DNA of 64,000 nucleotides from contig VWZW01002564.1 in the NCBI GenBank assembly GCA_013397115.1, positions 125,183 to 189,182 of the forward strand, in the 5' to 3' direction. The translations under genes were made by a program, and so were the position numbers. The stretch's first letter is position 1; each line of letters begins with the position of its first letter. The notes beneath the pieces are model-generated. The model worked only from the letters and a program-made list of their open reading frames with translations. It was not told the origin of the DNA and made no database searches. Shown here piece by piece: positions 1-14,100 of this stretch. The DNA comes from Edolisoma coerulescens (taxonomy: Eukaryota > Chordata > Aves > Passeriformes > Campephagidae).

Positions 1-414
1 TCTTTTCCAAGAGGAGCTGGCTGTCCTCCTGTCAAGGCTAAAAATGGATGGTCAGTGCTCCCTAGGGCTAAATCCCCTTTGTTTGGAGGCCTTGAAGGAC
101 CTGGCTCAGCCGGAGCAGGCAGGGCTGGGTCTCTGAGATGTGTTGCAGGTGGACAGGAGCTGTCTCTGTGCGGCAGGGACCCACCCCGAGTGAGGTGGGT
201 GTGGGCAGTGGCAGGGCAGGTTCTGACAGCTGAGTGCTGCAAACGGGGGGTCCAGCTCAGCAGCAGCTCTGCCAGCAGAGCCTGAGGGCAGGCTGGCTTC
301 TCTGGCATCTGCTTCTGCAAATGTTCTCCGTGCTTAGGGCTGGTCAGGGTGGGATCAGCTGCCAGCCTCAGTGACACTACCTGCCCCCCGCCTCCTGCCC
401 AGGGGCAGGAAAAC

Positions 415-715
415 ATCACAGAATCATAGAACAGCTTGAGTTGGAAAGGATCTTAAAAGTCACTTTAAAACCCCTGCGATGGGCAGGGACACCTTCCACT
501 GTCCCAGGTTGCTCAGAGCCCCATCCAACCTGGCCTTGGACACTTCCAGGGATGGGGCAGCCACAGCTTCTCTGGGCACCCTGTGCCAGGGCCTCACCAC
601 CTCACAGTGCCTCACAGTAAAGAATTTCTTCCTAAAACCTAATCTAACCTCCCTCTTTCACTTTAAACCTATTATCCCTTGCCCTATCACTACATGCCCT
701 TTTAAAAAGTCCTGT
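415..715 (-). mobile_element. CR1 LINE 3' fragment
   Basis: Reverse-orientation CR1 tail: ATCACAGAATCATAGAAC, then the CATGGGCAGGGACACCTTCC-type block and GCCACAGCTTCTCTGGGCA. 5'-truncated and non-coding. Confidence 0.88.
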
Positions 716-1081
716 AAAAATATGGAAAGGGTGAGCTGGAGACACAGCCACGCTTCTTTCTCAGGCACAGCCAGCTCCCCCAGCCTGTCTCTGTGTGTTT
801 GCCTTTGCCAGGCTCACTCCCACACACCTGCTGTTACCAAGGGAAGCTGATCAGCAGGGGCAGTGGGCAGGGAGCTCTCTCACTGCCACCCCGGTCCCCA
901 GGGCAGGAGGAAGGACTCAATGGCCAAGTGGTGAAATACCTTCTCATCCCTAATATCTCCCACTCAGGGATAAAGGATAAAGGCAGCCACTCTTGCAGTG
1001 GTCACTGCTTACCAGGTAGTGCCATTTCCTGACCCTTTCCTCATCTCTTGCAACTTTGATGTGATCTGTATTTAAAAAAGA

Positions 1082-1285
1082 ATCCCAAATGGTTTGGGTT
1101 GGAAGGGACCTTAAAGATCATCCAGTTCCACCCCCTGCCATGGGCAGGGACACCTTCCACTATCCCAGGTTGCTGCAAGCCCTGTCCAGCCTGGCCTTGA
1201 ACATTGCCAGGGATGGGGCAGCCACAGCTTCTCTGGGCACCCTGTGGCAGGGCCTCAGCACCCTCACAGGGAGGAATTTCTTCCC
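1082..1285 (-). mobile_element. CR1 LINE 3' fragment
   Basis: Starts with AATGGTTTGGGTTGGAAGGG, followed by the 'ccaccccctgccatgggcag' block. Same orientation as, and close relative of, the copy at 415-715, about 370 bp away. Confidence 0.88.
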
Positions 1286-3627
1286 TGTGTCTCCCCATGC
1301 ACACAGGGCACACGGACCTGCCTCTGCCTGCGGAAAAAAGAGATGGCAACTCTCAGGGAGTGATGAAGGACGAGTGTGGGAACGGGGAGGCAGCTGTAGC
1401 TCCTGGGGAGCCCTGTCAGGAGAGCAGCCTCTCTGTTCCTCATCACGGAACCATTCGGTGCAGTGGTGGCAGTGACCTCTGCGGGGGGAGCCTGGCACTT
1501 GTCACTTCTGCCCGTGTGACACGAGGTGTCACAGCCGGGCTGAGGCAGGAGCACTGGGCACGGTGCCAGAGCACAGGTGGGATGCAGTGAGGGGAATCGG
1601 GCAGAGAAGGCACACCAGAGCAGAGCGGAGAGCTGGCTGTGGGGTTCTGATGGCTCACACACCCCTCAGCAGGCACTGGAGCCTCCTTCCCACACCCGGC
1701 CACTGAAGAGAGCGGCTCTCCCTGTGCTGCGTGTTCCCAAAATGGGATGCAGCAAGAGCCCCAGCCACAGACTGCATCCCTCAACCTCTGAGGGAGAGGC
1801 CAGGCGCCAGGGCAGGGTGGCACAGGGCAGGCAAGGAGAGAGGCAGGGCACTGCCTCTGTGCTGCCAGTAAAGCCACATGTGAGGCACAGGGCAAGAAGT
1901 GACCTGGGAGCCTCCCAAGAGCCAGAGCAGCTTTGATTAATTCAGACACGGATTTCCCCTTTGCTACCTCGGTAACGCCGCTGGGTTTGCCAGCAAGCTC
2001 AACAAAAAGCAGACAAGGGTGAAAAGAGCCTCTTGCTTTATGATTTCCAACTCATTTCCAGTGCCTTCCTGAATATACCCACTGCTTATTTACGGGAAAT
2101 GAAAATGCAGCAGCAGCTTTTCCGTGCTGGTGCCTGGCACATCCAAACGGAGCTGCCACACCTGACCGAGTGCTGTGAGCGTTCAGGGCTCTCTGCAGCT
2201 GCAAAGGTGGAACAGGAGGATTTTCCTCTTCTTATTTTTTCTTTTTATTGTAGGTTGTACCTGTGCTGGGTTACAAAACTGAAGGAAAACAAAGAGTGGC
2301 TGAAATTTCCTCCTGGCTGCACCGCGGAGAGGAGAGAAGGGACAAAGCTTGATTCGATATGATTGCTTTTGACAAAAATCTTGAAATCTTATTTGTCTGG
2401 CTTTAGATGGGGGGTTTTGTTTGGTCACTTTGGGGTTTTGGAGAGCTTTTTTGGCTTTTAATGAAGGTGGTGGCAAGAGAGGGAAAAGGCTTAAAATTCA
2501 ATTTTATGATGTAATGACCAAAGTCCTTGTGCCTCTGTATTGAAACAAGCAGGTAGAAGCTGCTCTTCTCCCTAAAGAAACTCCCATAAGATATTTCAGG
2601 GAAGCTGAGAAGCACCAGGTGATTTATATCGCTCCTCCTAGAAGTTGCCTGACACAAAACAGTTCTGCCTTGTTTACAAACCAGAATTTCCCATTAAAGT
2701 ATTCCAGAAGCACAGCACATGGAAATCTTAGAGACAGTGACTAATTACCACAGTCATTATTTGCTTGAAGATAAGAAGCTTTCGCTTTCAAACTGCTGGT
2801 TTATTTGATGAATACTGTTGGCTTTAGATACAATGATGAGTTATTATTTCAGGTAAAACTAAATGCACAGAGATAATAATATTAATTCTTCCAGGAAACA
2901 GGAAAAAAAAAACCCAGAGTAATGTTGTTTTTAATTTGCCATAGCTGGTGTGTCACATTCTGCCTTTCTTGAGCTTTGAAATATTAGAAAGCAAAGGAAA
3001 CATTCCTATGTGAAATACTGCAGTGAAAAAGGGGAAAAGTCAGCAGAGACTTCCAAGACATCCAGCACTCCAAAAAACTAACCAGAATTTATATGGGATG
3101 CTGCCATCTTGACAACATGCTGATGAGAAAATACACTAACACAGCTCTTATTTAAAAGCACAAAACGCTGGTGGGTTGCAGCACAGCTGTAAAGGCAGTG
3201 AATCAAGCTGCAAGCCTGAAAACCTGCACAGATGGAACGCCAAAAATGGATGCTTTAATTGTGTTTTCACGTTGAATACTGTGTTTCATAACTGCCTCCC
3301 TCCAACAGTCACTGCAGAAAGGATTCGCAGCAACAGCTACTTGTTTATACTGTATTTTCTTCAACACCAGGCATGGAAAACTCCAAAGTGCCAGCCTGTG
3401 CTGCTCCCTGGACTTTTCACAGGGTAGAGGTTGTCTCTTTCTCACACGGAGGTCGAGGAGGTGAGGGCCACGTGCAGTGTAGTTCTCTTCCCACTACACG
3501 TGAAGCTTAAGCCAAAGGATGATATAACAGCAAGATGTAACACATGGCTAGGATCTCCTTACTTTGTGTTAGAAAGAAATTTGGGTCCATGAATAGTTGG
3601 GGATTTTTTGTTTGGTGTGGGCTTTCT

Positions 3628-3751
3628 TACATATATATATTTTTTATACATATATATTTATGCTTATACATATATATCTTATACATATTTATTATATATA
3701 TGTGTGTGTGTATATATATGTATATATTTCTCTGTGTGTATATATATATGA
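3628..3751. repeat. AT/GT microsatellite
   Basis: Imperfect alternation of TATATA and TGTG(TA) units over about 120 bp. The tyrosine/isoleucine-rich ORF across it is an artefact of the repeat. Confidence 0.88.
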
Positions 3752-5934
3752 CTAAGTCTGACAGTCCAAAATCAGAATTTCCGTGCCAAATAAGACTATT
3801 AATTTCTCATTATCCCTAAGGGGAACATGCAGAAATATTACCTCCTGCCTGCAGGTGTAAATCTGATAAATCTCAGACAGGTGAGTAACTGTTCAAAGCT
3901 TTTCCATGGAGAGCTGGACCTTGCTGTTGACAGAAGCAGGGGAGGCTCCATGGCTGTGTTCAAGTCCTGTTTGCTTCTACCTGCATTTGCTTCGTGCTGA
4001 TTCTCTGGGGTTAATGCCTCCACCCAGCTATAAAGAGCTGTTTGAATTCAAAGTTGAATTAAGCAACCAACAGCACCCAACTCCCATTTCCAATGGGCAC
4101 TGACTGCAATAAACTTTCCAAAAGCTGTTCAAAGTCAAGGCTGTGAGTGCTGGTTAGGAAACGAGGGGCAGCCACCCCTCTGGATGTGCAGGTCATGCCC
4201 ATGGGCACATCCATCTGTGCAAACACATCCATTATCTCTATTCATAGAAAAGGAGAGGGGGAAAATAGAATATTGAGAGACGTACTGGTGTGCAGTAGTG
4301 GATGTTAACCTGTGCAAATACATTAAAAATAAGTATTCAATTCTCTTTTCTTTCCAGCCTCTGCATCCACAACTATTGACAAATCCCGTTGTGCTTTCCC
4401 TCACCACACTCCAAGTCCTCCTGGTCTCCTTTCACTCCACGTCACCAGGACTGATGGCAGCAGGGACAACCAGTAAGAGTTAAACCCACAGGGTGTTTCC
4501 TCCTCAGATCAAAGCAAAATAGCTCATCAAAGAAAGCTGAAGCAGATTTTGGAGTGCGCTGAAATTGGCAGCAACTTTTCATTAGCCTGGAGATAAAGCA
4601 ACTACATTGTATTGGGGTTTTTCTTTTTAAAGAAAGGAACATTTTTGTTCACATTTTTGTTTATTTTGTTTATAGAACAAGCTTGTTTTCAAAGTTTTGT
4701 TAGAAATGTAAGGACTGTTCCAAAGCAGAGCTCTGGGCTGCATTTGATTAGGGTTCCTTCCTGCTATGACAGATAAAAGGTCACTCTGTTCAGCTGTGTA
4801 CTGCTGAAGGGGATTTTGGTGAAATCCCAGCAACGGGAGTAGGAGGGCTATGTTTTGGTTTGAAATGCTGAGGAAAAGAAACACATTTTCCCCTACCTGC
4901 ATGTTTAAAAGCTCCTTGGAGCGTCAGTGCTCAGCGGAGAAGCAGGGGAGTTGCACAACTGCCACAAAAAGCTCCAGTGCAGCGTGGGGTGAACTTGATG
5001 TGGCCTACAAATATTCTTGGAATGGTTTGAGGATTTCCAGTCCTGCTGTAAAACTACACCCTTGCCGAGCCACCCCCTTTTGCCAGGCACACATACAGGC
5101 CTTGGTTCAAGTTCAGAAAATAAACACAAGCAAGTGACATCAGGTTTAACCACTAGAAATAAATAGTTCAAATACCAGGGAGAGGAGTGTTGTCTCCCTC
5201 TCTGCAGCAGTGGTATCCACTCCCTTTTAATGATCTGTGTGTGTTTTCCAGTTTGACAAGGCAGATTGGAAAACATCTAAAGGAAGGATTTAGACCTTCC
5301 AGCAAAGTTTCCTTTTTCTGATCACTTTGCACAGAGCCCTTCAAAGCACTCCACAGGCACACATGGCCTCACAACTGAAGCTCAGGAACTGCTGTGTGCA
5401 GAAAAGGAAACATGAAATGGAAGAGGCAAGGAGAACTTGCAGGAAGAAGAACAAAAAGGCCTGAGCCATCTGCCAGATATCACATCTCATGTCACTCCCA
5501 CACACCGCGATCTGTCATGAGTTCAAGTGCTGGAAGAAGATTTGGGTTTCTTCCAGGACAGCAGGCAGGGTGAGGATCACAGGAGTGCCTGCAGCCAGTG
5601 GAGATCACTGTCAAGGTCTATCCTGCGCTGAGGAAAAATATCTCTCGGGAATAGGAATTGCCATGGCAGTCTCTGATCCTTTAGAAGTTTAACAACACTG
5701 ACATATAGGATCTGCAGCCAACCACTGAAGGCAGTTACCTGTGTCCTCCTCAGTTTCCTCCAGTGAGAAAATGGTTTTGTTTGTGCACATGGACTCCTAA
5801 CACTCAGCATCAAAGCTGCTGAAGAGAAGGTAGGGTTGGGTAAAAACCTCTGTGGTGAGCAGGAGTGTCACAGGTGACCTGCCCAGTCAGCCCTGCACAC
5901 CCACAGCCTCCTGCATCCTTGGAAGTGTGTTCAT

Positions 5935-6068
5935 GCCCCATTCCTGGAGGTGTCCAAGGCCAGGTTGGATGGGGCTTTTAGTGAAAAGTGTTCCTGCCCA
6001 TGGCAGCAGCCTGGAACTGGATGATCTTTTAATTCCCTTCCAACCCAAACCATTCCATAATTCTAAGA
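5935..6068 (+). mobile_element. CR1 LINE 3' tail
   Basis: A short copy: 'tccaaggccaggttggatgg', 'cctgcccatggcagc', 'cttccaacccaaaccattcc', then an ATTCTAAG end. Some drift from the other copies suggests an older insertion. Confidence 0.85.
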
Positions 6069-7951
6069 TGCCTGAATCTACCCAGGCTCAGGTCAGAGCA
6101 TCAGAGCAATACTTGGGACCAACCCACACCATCCCAGAAGGCTTGGCTAAAATGTTCTGATGACAGAAAAAGGAGCTGCCTTGAGCTCACACCACCTCCT
6201 CAGGATTACCTGGTGACATGCAGAAATGATCCAACACAGGCTCCTGCTGCAGATTCAAATTTGGTCCAAAATGTTGGAGTTTGCATTGGATCTGCAAACT
6301 CCATCATGGGATCATTTCTTTTTCCCAGCTAGCAAAACATCTAGTTTAGAACCTTTTCCTCCTGTTCTGTCTGGTTCACAGTGTGAATGCAAGCCTGTTT
6401 CTGGTAGTGTTTTACAGAATCTGCACAGAAGCAGACTCTACTCTTAAACAAAAATTACACTGAGGCTGGAGCTTCTTTAATTGCTTCCCCACCTCCTTTC
6501 CCTAGAGCCCCTCTTCAATTAAATGAATACAACAAGAATTACAAAGTTTTAAAAGCCACCATCACACCACAGGTGCCTCAGACTCCAAGCCACCACTCCT
6601 ACCCAATATCAAAGCACTTCAGATGGCAGCTTCTCATCCTTTCTTGAGGACCAAGAAAAATTCTCACCACCAGTGTTGTACCACTGTACTGACTGTTCCA
6701 GGTACAGCCCAGAAGGTTTTCACCCCACACTGTCCTTCAGAAGACTGAAATTACAGGGTTTTTCCTCCCAGCTTCACATCAGCATGGAATTCAGGTGAAC
6801 TACCAGGAAATCTGCCTACCTGTTGTTGAGCTCTATTACTGACATCCAGCATCCTCCATGGTAGAAGGGAAAGAGAGAAGCTGTCAGCAAACCAAGCAGC
6901 TGGGCCACACATCTGCACTTGAATGCAAAAATTCTACGTGTCCAGACACTCCAGAGAGAACCACTCACAGTGCACGGGTCAATTCTGAGTACTTTTAATG
7001 GACTGTACAGATTTCCACACCTGGTTTTGTGAGGGACATTATATTCCACATGAACATGGGACCATCTGGCAGATGAACACATCTTCTGCCCCGTGATGAA
7101 GCAACAAGTGGCCCCATAAGGCTCTTACTGATAACTTCTCAAGAAGATGTAGCTCTTGGATAATTACAGTATGGAAAAGTTCTCCAAGAAAAAAGCAGGA
7201 TGCACTCCAAATTTTGCTCACAGGCCTCTGGAATGATTTGCACAGACACCAGTAGGATCATATTGCAATGGAAGGAGCTTCCAATAAGACAAAGTTGACT
7301 GACACATTTTACTTTTACTTTGCAGCATACAAAATTAACTTTTGCACTTCTTCTTATAGAAATATCCCACAAGTAAGAAGTAATGGATTAGAAGCTAGGC
7401 AAAATCCCAACCATATGAACTGAAGTTAAAGGATAAAAACAGAGAAGACCCAGTCTCAGCTAAAACCTCTCATACCCAGCAAGAATTTTTTCTACACTCC
7501 CTTTCCCATACCCAGGTACACTAAGTTAGTTACATTAACTAACAGACTTTTAAAAAAAAGTTTTAAAAAAACCCCAAAAAACAACCCAAACCAAAAGTAA
7601 TAAAAACTAAGTTGCATCCACTTTAATCAGTGTGTCTCCACCCGAAGAAGAAAGCCTGAACACAGTAGGCAAAAAGAAAATCCTGTTTCAAGGAAAATAC
7701 CATCTCTAATATTCATGTAGCATGCATCAGAGATTCCCAGGACTGAACCACCAACACTGTATTCTGCTAGAAAGCTTAGGTGTGTTGTAAATGCATTATT
7801 TGCTGCAAACAGGATATTGTCATATCAGCCTGCCTGAAAACCTGAATAAAATTTTAAACCAGTCCTTTAGCATAATTCATTTTGTATGGAAAAACAGTCC
7901 ACAGTTGGATCACTTCCTTTCCTCAAGGCAAAGGTCACAAGCTCACAGCAG

Positions 7952-8133
7952 TCATAGTGATGGCTCTTCAGTCTTCATCTTTTTTTTTGCCTGTCCATTG
8001 GATCCACGCTGCAGATCCTGCCTTTTCTTCTTCTGCTGCTGTAACCTCTCCTCCTTCCTCTGCAGGTACTCGTCCATGTTATCAAAGGAGGCCTTGTAGA
8101 GGTTGCTGTAGTAGCTCTCTGCACCAACAGAAC
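7952..8133 (-). CDS. WDR4: WDR4 exon 11 (C-terminus and stop)
   Basis: The acceptor is gctttgcccaactgcag. The exon encodes GSVGAESYYSNLYKASFDNM, then [20 protein letters not shown] and a basic tail with AKKKMKTEE ending in Leu-stop at 7954-7952. Human has [25 protein letters not shown] at this point, so the helix and basic tail are conserved. The basic tail resembles a nuclear localisation signal (inference). The 3' untranslated region extends to lower coordinates. A weak ATTAAA on the minus strand lies at 7627-7622, but I cannot place the true end. Confidence 0.96.
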
Positions 8134-11100
8134 CTGCAGTTGGGCAAAGCAAGAACACAGGTGTTAATTCCCTTAGAGGTCTCATCGATTACTTCTGGGA
8201 CTGTAATTTTAGTGGCATTCCAATTCATTTATTGTGGTCCTATCCACTGTTATCAGCTTGCCAGTACCACAAGGGGCTTCGAGAGAGATGGACAAGGATT
8301 TTGACACAGGCATGTAGTGACAGGACAAAGGGGGATGGCCTTAAGCTGAAGGAGGGCAGATTTAGATTAAAAATTGGGAAAAAATTCTTTACTTTGAGGG
8401 TGGTGAGGCCCTGGCACAGGCTGCCCAGAGAGGCTGTGGACCCCCCATCCCTGGAAATGTTCAAGGCCAGGTTAGACAGGGCTCTGAATAACCTGGGATA
8501 GTGGAAGGTGTCCCTGCCCATGGCAGGGGGTGGAATGAGATCAGCTCTAACGTCCCTTCCAACCTAAACCACTCTGTGATTAAATATCAACATTTACACT
8601 GTGCAAGCCTGATTTGTGTTGGCAAGCAGCTGTTCAGCATTCAGCAGCCAGGCACAGTCTCCATTTTTATGCTAAAAAATTCACAGAAGCGAGCACCTGA
8701 TGTTGAAGCAAAGAGAGGACACAGCTCTCCTCACACACTGGACACTTGCAGACTTCAGGGCTTCTGTTTTTGAATCATTTGAGTTGTTCCCTGGGACCCA
8801 AGCACTACAAAGGGAGTTGCCACCTAACTGTGCTTAGCTGGCTTTTCTCCCAGAGTATTAACTTAAAAGAAGGCCAAAGGTTTAGACTTCAAATAGTCAT
8901 GTTCTACAGCACATAGATTCCTAAGCATCTGCTCCAATGCTTTGTTACACCTTCTGTGAATTCAGTATAATACTCCTCAGTGTCCCCAATACTACAGGTT
9001 TAGAACTAATTGCTACCCAAAATCCCCCAATCAGATTGTTTCTGTAGAGAATACAGAATGAGACTCTCTCGGTCCACATTTCTAAAAAATTGTTGGAATG
9101 GCACTTGACAAAGCCAGTTATCTCCAGCTCTCACCTTTCCTACTGACCAAAATTCACAATCTTTAAAGGACAAATGAAGAAAAATCCAGTACCTGCTAAG
9201 GTGTGGTCCTGCAGCTAAGTGTGCTACTGCACAGAAACAGATACAGCATCCCCCTGTTTCTTGGTAGACAAACAAAGCAAGTTCCCCTTTGTGGTGCTCA
9301 GCAAAGCACAAGCTTTCCCCTTCAGGGGTGCTGCACTCACACAGGCTTTATTGGCCTTTGGCCCTGGGAGAAATTGCATGTTGCCAGTTTGAATATCCAT
9401 GCTGCTCTCCACTCAACCAGTCTGCACTAAATCCTTTTCTGGGATCAATTATAGCGCAATGCCAAACTGTTCAATGTGTACAAGAGGGAATGGCTTCCAA
9501 CTGAGAGTGGCTTTAGATTCAATGTTAGGAAGAAATTCTCCCCTGCGAGGGTGGTGGGGCCCTGGCACAGGTTGCCCAGAGAAGCTGTGGCTGCCCCTGG
9601 ATCCCTCGAAGTGTCCAAGGCCAGGCTGGATGAGGCTCTGACCAAGCTGGTCTAGTGGAAGGTGTCCCTGCCCATGGCAGGGGGTTGGGACTGGATTGTC
9701 TGTAAGGTTCCTTTCAACCCTCAAACCATTCTAGGGTTCTGTGATACTTCCAGATTGACCACTGAATCTTAAATCCTACAGAAACCTCAAACCAGCACCT
9801 CAAACAGGTGAGAAAGGTTCATAAAAGGACAATATGCAGGGATTAGGACTGGATTCAAACAATGTAATGATCACTTGTTTTGGAAGATGTAACTACCTTT
9901 GAAGCACTAATTATGCACTGGCATAAGTGCTCATCAAGTGAGCCTCCACTTAGTAATTAACAATAATGAACCCTGTCATGTGAGCCGTGCTCCCTTCCCA
10001 GCTGCAGATGAGCCGGTGACTGCGTTTCACACCCGTTTGTTCCACGGGCTAATTATGCCCAGAACCTCTCCTCCTGCCTGCTCTCTCTACTTCTCTGTGC
10101 TCATTTTCACTCAGACCTCATCCTCCTAATTATCTGCCTGGCTGTAACTCTCAAGTCTGCAACACCTCCATGCAAACATCTCCCTTCCAAAGGAGCACCT
10201 GACTTGCAAAGACTGCACCACCTTAATTACAACTTAATGACCAACTTAATGACAGCTACGTGCTAAACCATCCTATACCAGATATTAAGGAGACTTTACA
10301 CCAGACTGAACATTTCTGCAGCTCTTCCATCTTTACATATGGCCACCATGAATAGAAAATAAGACTGGTGGGAACTGTAACAAGTTTTTTAAGGAAGATT
10401 CCCAGTCTCCCAGCAAAGTACAGGAGAGAAATTTCTATTAATGAAGTTTCAATACATAACTGAGATTTTAGCACATGCCACAACTCTTCTCTACCCTGCA
10501 GCCACCACTGCTTTAATTTCAGCTTCTAAGTAAAGCTGGGTGTTTTTTAAAATACAAAAAATCCTGGAAACACGGGGTGCTTCTGAGTGAGTTAAACCAG
10601 GCATCATTTTTCTGACAGAGACTGGGAGTGGGGCAGGAAGCAAGAACAAAATGAGCCAGCCCTGACACTAACCAATGTCACCTGTTGTCCCAGCCAGGGC
10701 CACACCTTCCAGCCACAGCAGGCTCCACATCATCTGCCCTGCCAAGGTGGACCCAAGCAGCCCATCTTTACAGCAGAGCTGCTCCTCCCACGGCTGTTCC
10801 ATCCTGACCTTCCACTGCACCTGGGACAAAGTCTCACACCCAGGCAGGAGACAAGACAACCAACACCAGTATTTGGTAGCACAGCAGCAAGACAGACTCC
10901 AGCAGCTCTGCCAGAGGGTGTTTGGATACATCCCTGTGATAAGGTGTCTGTGGAAAAGTTGTAAGGCTGCAATTCAGCTCTAAATACCTACATCGTTCTG
11001 TGATAACACTGACCTGAACACATTTCATTATCTGCACTCACTTCCACACCACATGGAGTGATGAAACTGAGAAAACAAAGACTGAGTGACTTCAACACCC

Positions 11101-14100
11101 AGCTGAACTGACCTGAACACCAATCTTGTTCGTAAATCTTAGGCTTCAGCTGTAAAATCTGCATTCCCTAAACCTTTAGGCCAAATTTCTCACCTTCAAA
11201 CACTGTCCAGTTGTCTTGAATACATTTTGACATCTTCTGTAATCCTTTGTCATCAGTTACAGCCTGGGAAAAGAAGGAATGCTGCATGTTATTTCAGGAT
11301 TAATAGATAATTTCGTGTTTCACAGCACGCTGAAAAATGCAACAGCTCTCAGAAGAGTGTAGTGAAACAGAGCAAGTGTAAAACCTCCATGATCTCTTCC
11401 AGGCTCCTTTTTTCAAGGGCTGTTTTTGAAACCTGGCCTGAGATCTCAAGTTCTGCTAGGAAAGCTTTGCCATTTGAACAAAAAAGGAATTGATTCCCAC
11501 TTACTAATCTGTGAGGAAAAGAAATATCCCAGGAAACACGTTAGGGTCAAAGAACATACTCAGAAGTTTCATTTAAAACCACTTCACAAACAGACCATAA
11601 TCAGCTGGGGACTTACAAGGATAACAAATGAGCTTCCAGTTCTTTAATAGGCAATAAAAGAGAACTTGATAGCACATACCCCAAATTTGATTCCCTGTTC
11701 TCAGTGAAAATAAAGTAATTCCCTTAATGCTCCCAGAATGCCTTGTCCTGCAAAGGATCCCTCAGAGGAAGGCAGAAAGAAAGCTGTGTGGAAAGCATTC
11801 CTGAGCAAACCCAAAGGGGTTTTGTTGGTTTGTGGTTTGTTTTGGTTTTTTTTAAACCATCAAGTGTAGCCCACAGAAAGCTCAGGCAATGGTTTAAAGT
11901 AGTGAGTGCTGACAAGCACTCTGATCCTGCTGTGCCAGATGGCAGCTTTAGCTGAGAACAAACACACTGGTGTTCATAACAAGCTCTTGACACCTTTGCA
12001 TTTTACAGGTGAGAAGAAGAATGAGATGTGTATCTACGGCCTTTACTCCACCTCAAGGCAGAGAGAAAGGTGCCTTTTAGCTTTCATGGAACAGCAAACT
12101 CCATTTCTGTTGTGGCCTCAAGACATCACCAAACACTCAGGATTTTCAGCATTGCAAAAGTACCTTCCACTGTCCATCACACTCTCTGTACAGAAGAAGA
12201 GGAGCTTCCTTGTCTTCCTGCAAAATCCACAGAGCTCCCGTTTCCTCAAATGCAATGTCCCAACCTTTGTGTTCCAGAGAGATTTGCTGTTTGTAAAGCA
12301 GCTGCTGGGCAGTGGCATCGAGCTGAAAGATGTAGACTGTGGGAATACTTTTGAGAGGAAAAACTTAATTACCATTATTACCAAATCCACCTACAGCCAT
12401 CACTTGTACAGCAAACTACAGACACCCACTCTAATTCCAAACAGAGCCAAAGCAAAGTGGTTAGAATAAGCACTTCAAATGCAGTTTGCTTACATGATCT
12501 GAGTCAGAAGCTGTAAATACCCAACGTGTCAAATGGCTTTTCAAGTGTTATGTGAAAGAAAAAGCAGTCAGTGCTGCCTTCTCTTTAAAACAAAGGGTAG
12601 TAAAGGGAATTTCATAAGGATTACTAAGGACTTTTATGAGGAGTGTTGCATTGTGGCACACTGGCCTACAGGGCTGCACTTGGAGGAATACACAGCTGAG
12701 CACCAGCCAAAATAAAACATCCCCCAGCTCTTGTACCTCCCAGCCTCCTGTTTCCCCCACTGAGGGAAAGGCATCACAAACTGTACAAAATTTAACTAAG
12801 CCAGGTAACCCTTGCACTGCCCTCTGCACTCAGAACAAGCACAGCAAGGACTCAGAGGCTCCCTGTGAGGCCACAGGCACTCCTGGACATCTGGAGACCC
12901 ACAGTACCAAGTACTGCAGGCTCAGGGAAAGCTGCTCTTGCCTTTGCAGGAGCTGTGATGATTTTAGGCATTTTTCCATCTATTCTTACCTGTCACACAG
13001 AATGGCAACATAACCACCTTGACAGGAGTAGGTTATTCTTGACACGGTGTATTTCTATTAGGAATAGAAAAAAACCCCATCCTTGTTAGTTAAGACCACT
13101 TATGGGCAGCAAATTCACATTCCATTTCATTGTGAGCCTTTAAAATTTAGCAGATGTCTTAATTTACAGCAAGTCAAGCAACATAATTACCTTCAAACTG
13201 CAGTCAAGTTTATTTTTGTACCAGTGTTTGCTGTTTTATCAAGTTTTCCACACTTCTCCCTTCCACACTGTCCAGAGATCAAATGTAAAGGTTTGAGTGA
13301 ACTAATCTAAGCAGACAAAACCAACAGATGAAGGCAAATACACCACCCTCAAACATTTTCTCCTGCAATGCTAATGGCAAAAAACAAAATTGACATAAAG
13401 CCTGCTCAGGCAGAATATCACTCCAGCAGCTCAGATATTACAAACACAAGCTATTAGCTGCTGTTCTGTTTGTTAAAAAACGAAGATGGTGATGCATAGC
13501 TAATATCCCTAATATCCCTGCTGTGCTGCCTCTGTTTCAACCTGTGTGAAGCCATCCTGCTCCACAGAAAATGTGTTCTGAACAACGAGGAAAGGCTGCC
13601 TGAGGCCATTTTCCTCATTAAAAAAACCCAACAAAACCAACACAACAACAACAACAAAAAAAACCCCACATCACACTCCTAATTTAGGAGTTACACAGTT
13701 TTATCTGGGAGAGAAGCAGCACTTTTGCTGCACAAACCATTCTACTTGAAATAGGAAACAACGGATTTGAGGTTCCTGGAGTAGGGAAGAACTTGGGAGG
13801 AACAGAGAAACTGCAAGAAGATGTCCTGGGGTGCTTTTTGAAAAGTATCTGTTATATAATGTGAAAGGCAAAACTGCAACAGCAAAAGGCTGGTTCTCAA
13901 GTGTATTTTATAGGCAGCAACAACACCAACACTGCTGATGACTAAAACCTTCCAAGTAGAGAAGCAGAGAGTTATTTCCTTTAGGGCAGGGAAAATACAT
14001 CTTTTTGACACTCTGCTGGCAGAATTCTGATGTATCCTCAAGTATTCTTTTTTTTTCACTTCCACCTCTCTCCCTAACACGACACTGGTCACCAGGCAGA

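Larger units (their letters stand above)
1..7951. other. 3' flank of WDR4: intergenic/untranslated
   Basis: No exon recognised on either strand. It contains three CR1 pieces (415-715, 1082-1285, 5935-6068) and the microsatellite at 3628. The 1-2 kb stretch is GC-rich with overlapping ORFs on both strands but no recognisable protein. In other vertebrates PDE9A lies on this side, facing WDR4. None of its coding sequence is visible. The last few hundred bases before 7952 should be WDR4 3' untranslated region. Confidence 0.65.

Noticed and set aside
1000..1950. Overlapping ORFs on both strands in GC-rich sequence, considered as a gene or PDE9A end
   Set aside because: Part is CR1, and no frame resembles a phosphodiesterase or any protein I recognise.
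3544..3819. Tyr/Ile-rich ORF resembling a membrane protein
   Set aside because: Produced by the TA/TG microsatellite.
8232..8501. 89-codon ORF with RVVRPWHRLPREAV-type sequence
   Set aside because: Recurs in several CR1 copies (for example 20090-20419 minus strand); it is decayed LINE sequence, not a host gene.
11906..12469. 187-codon plus-strand ORF
   Set aside because: It is antisense to WDR4 exon 9, whose minus-strand reading matches WDR4 with correct splice sites.
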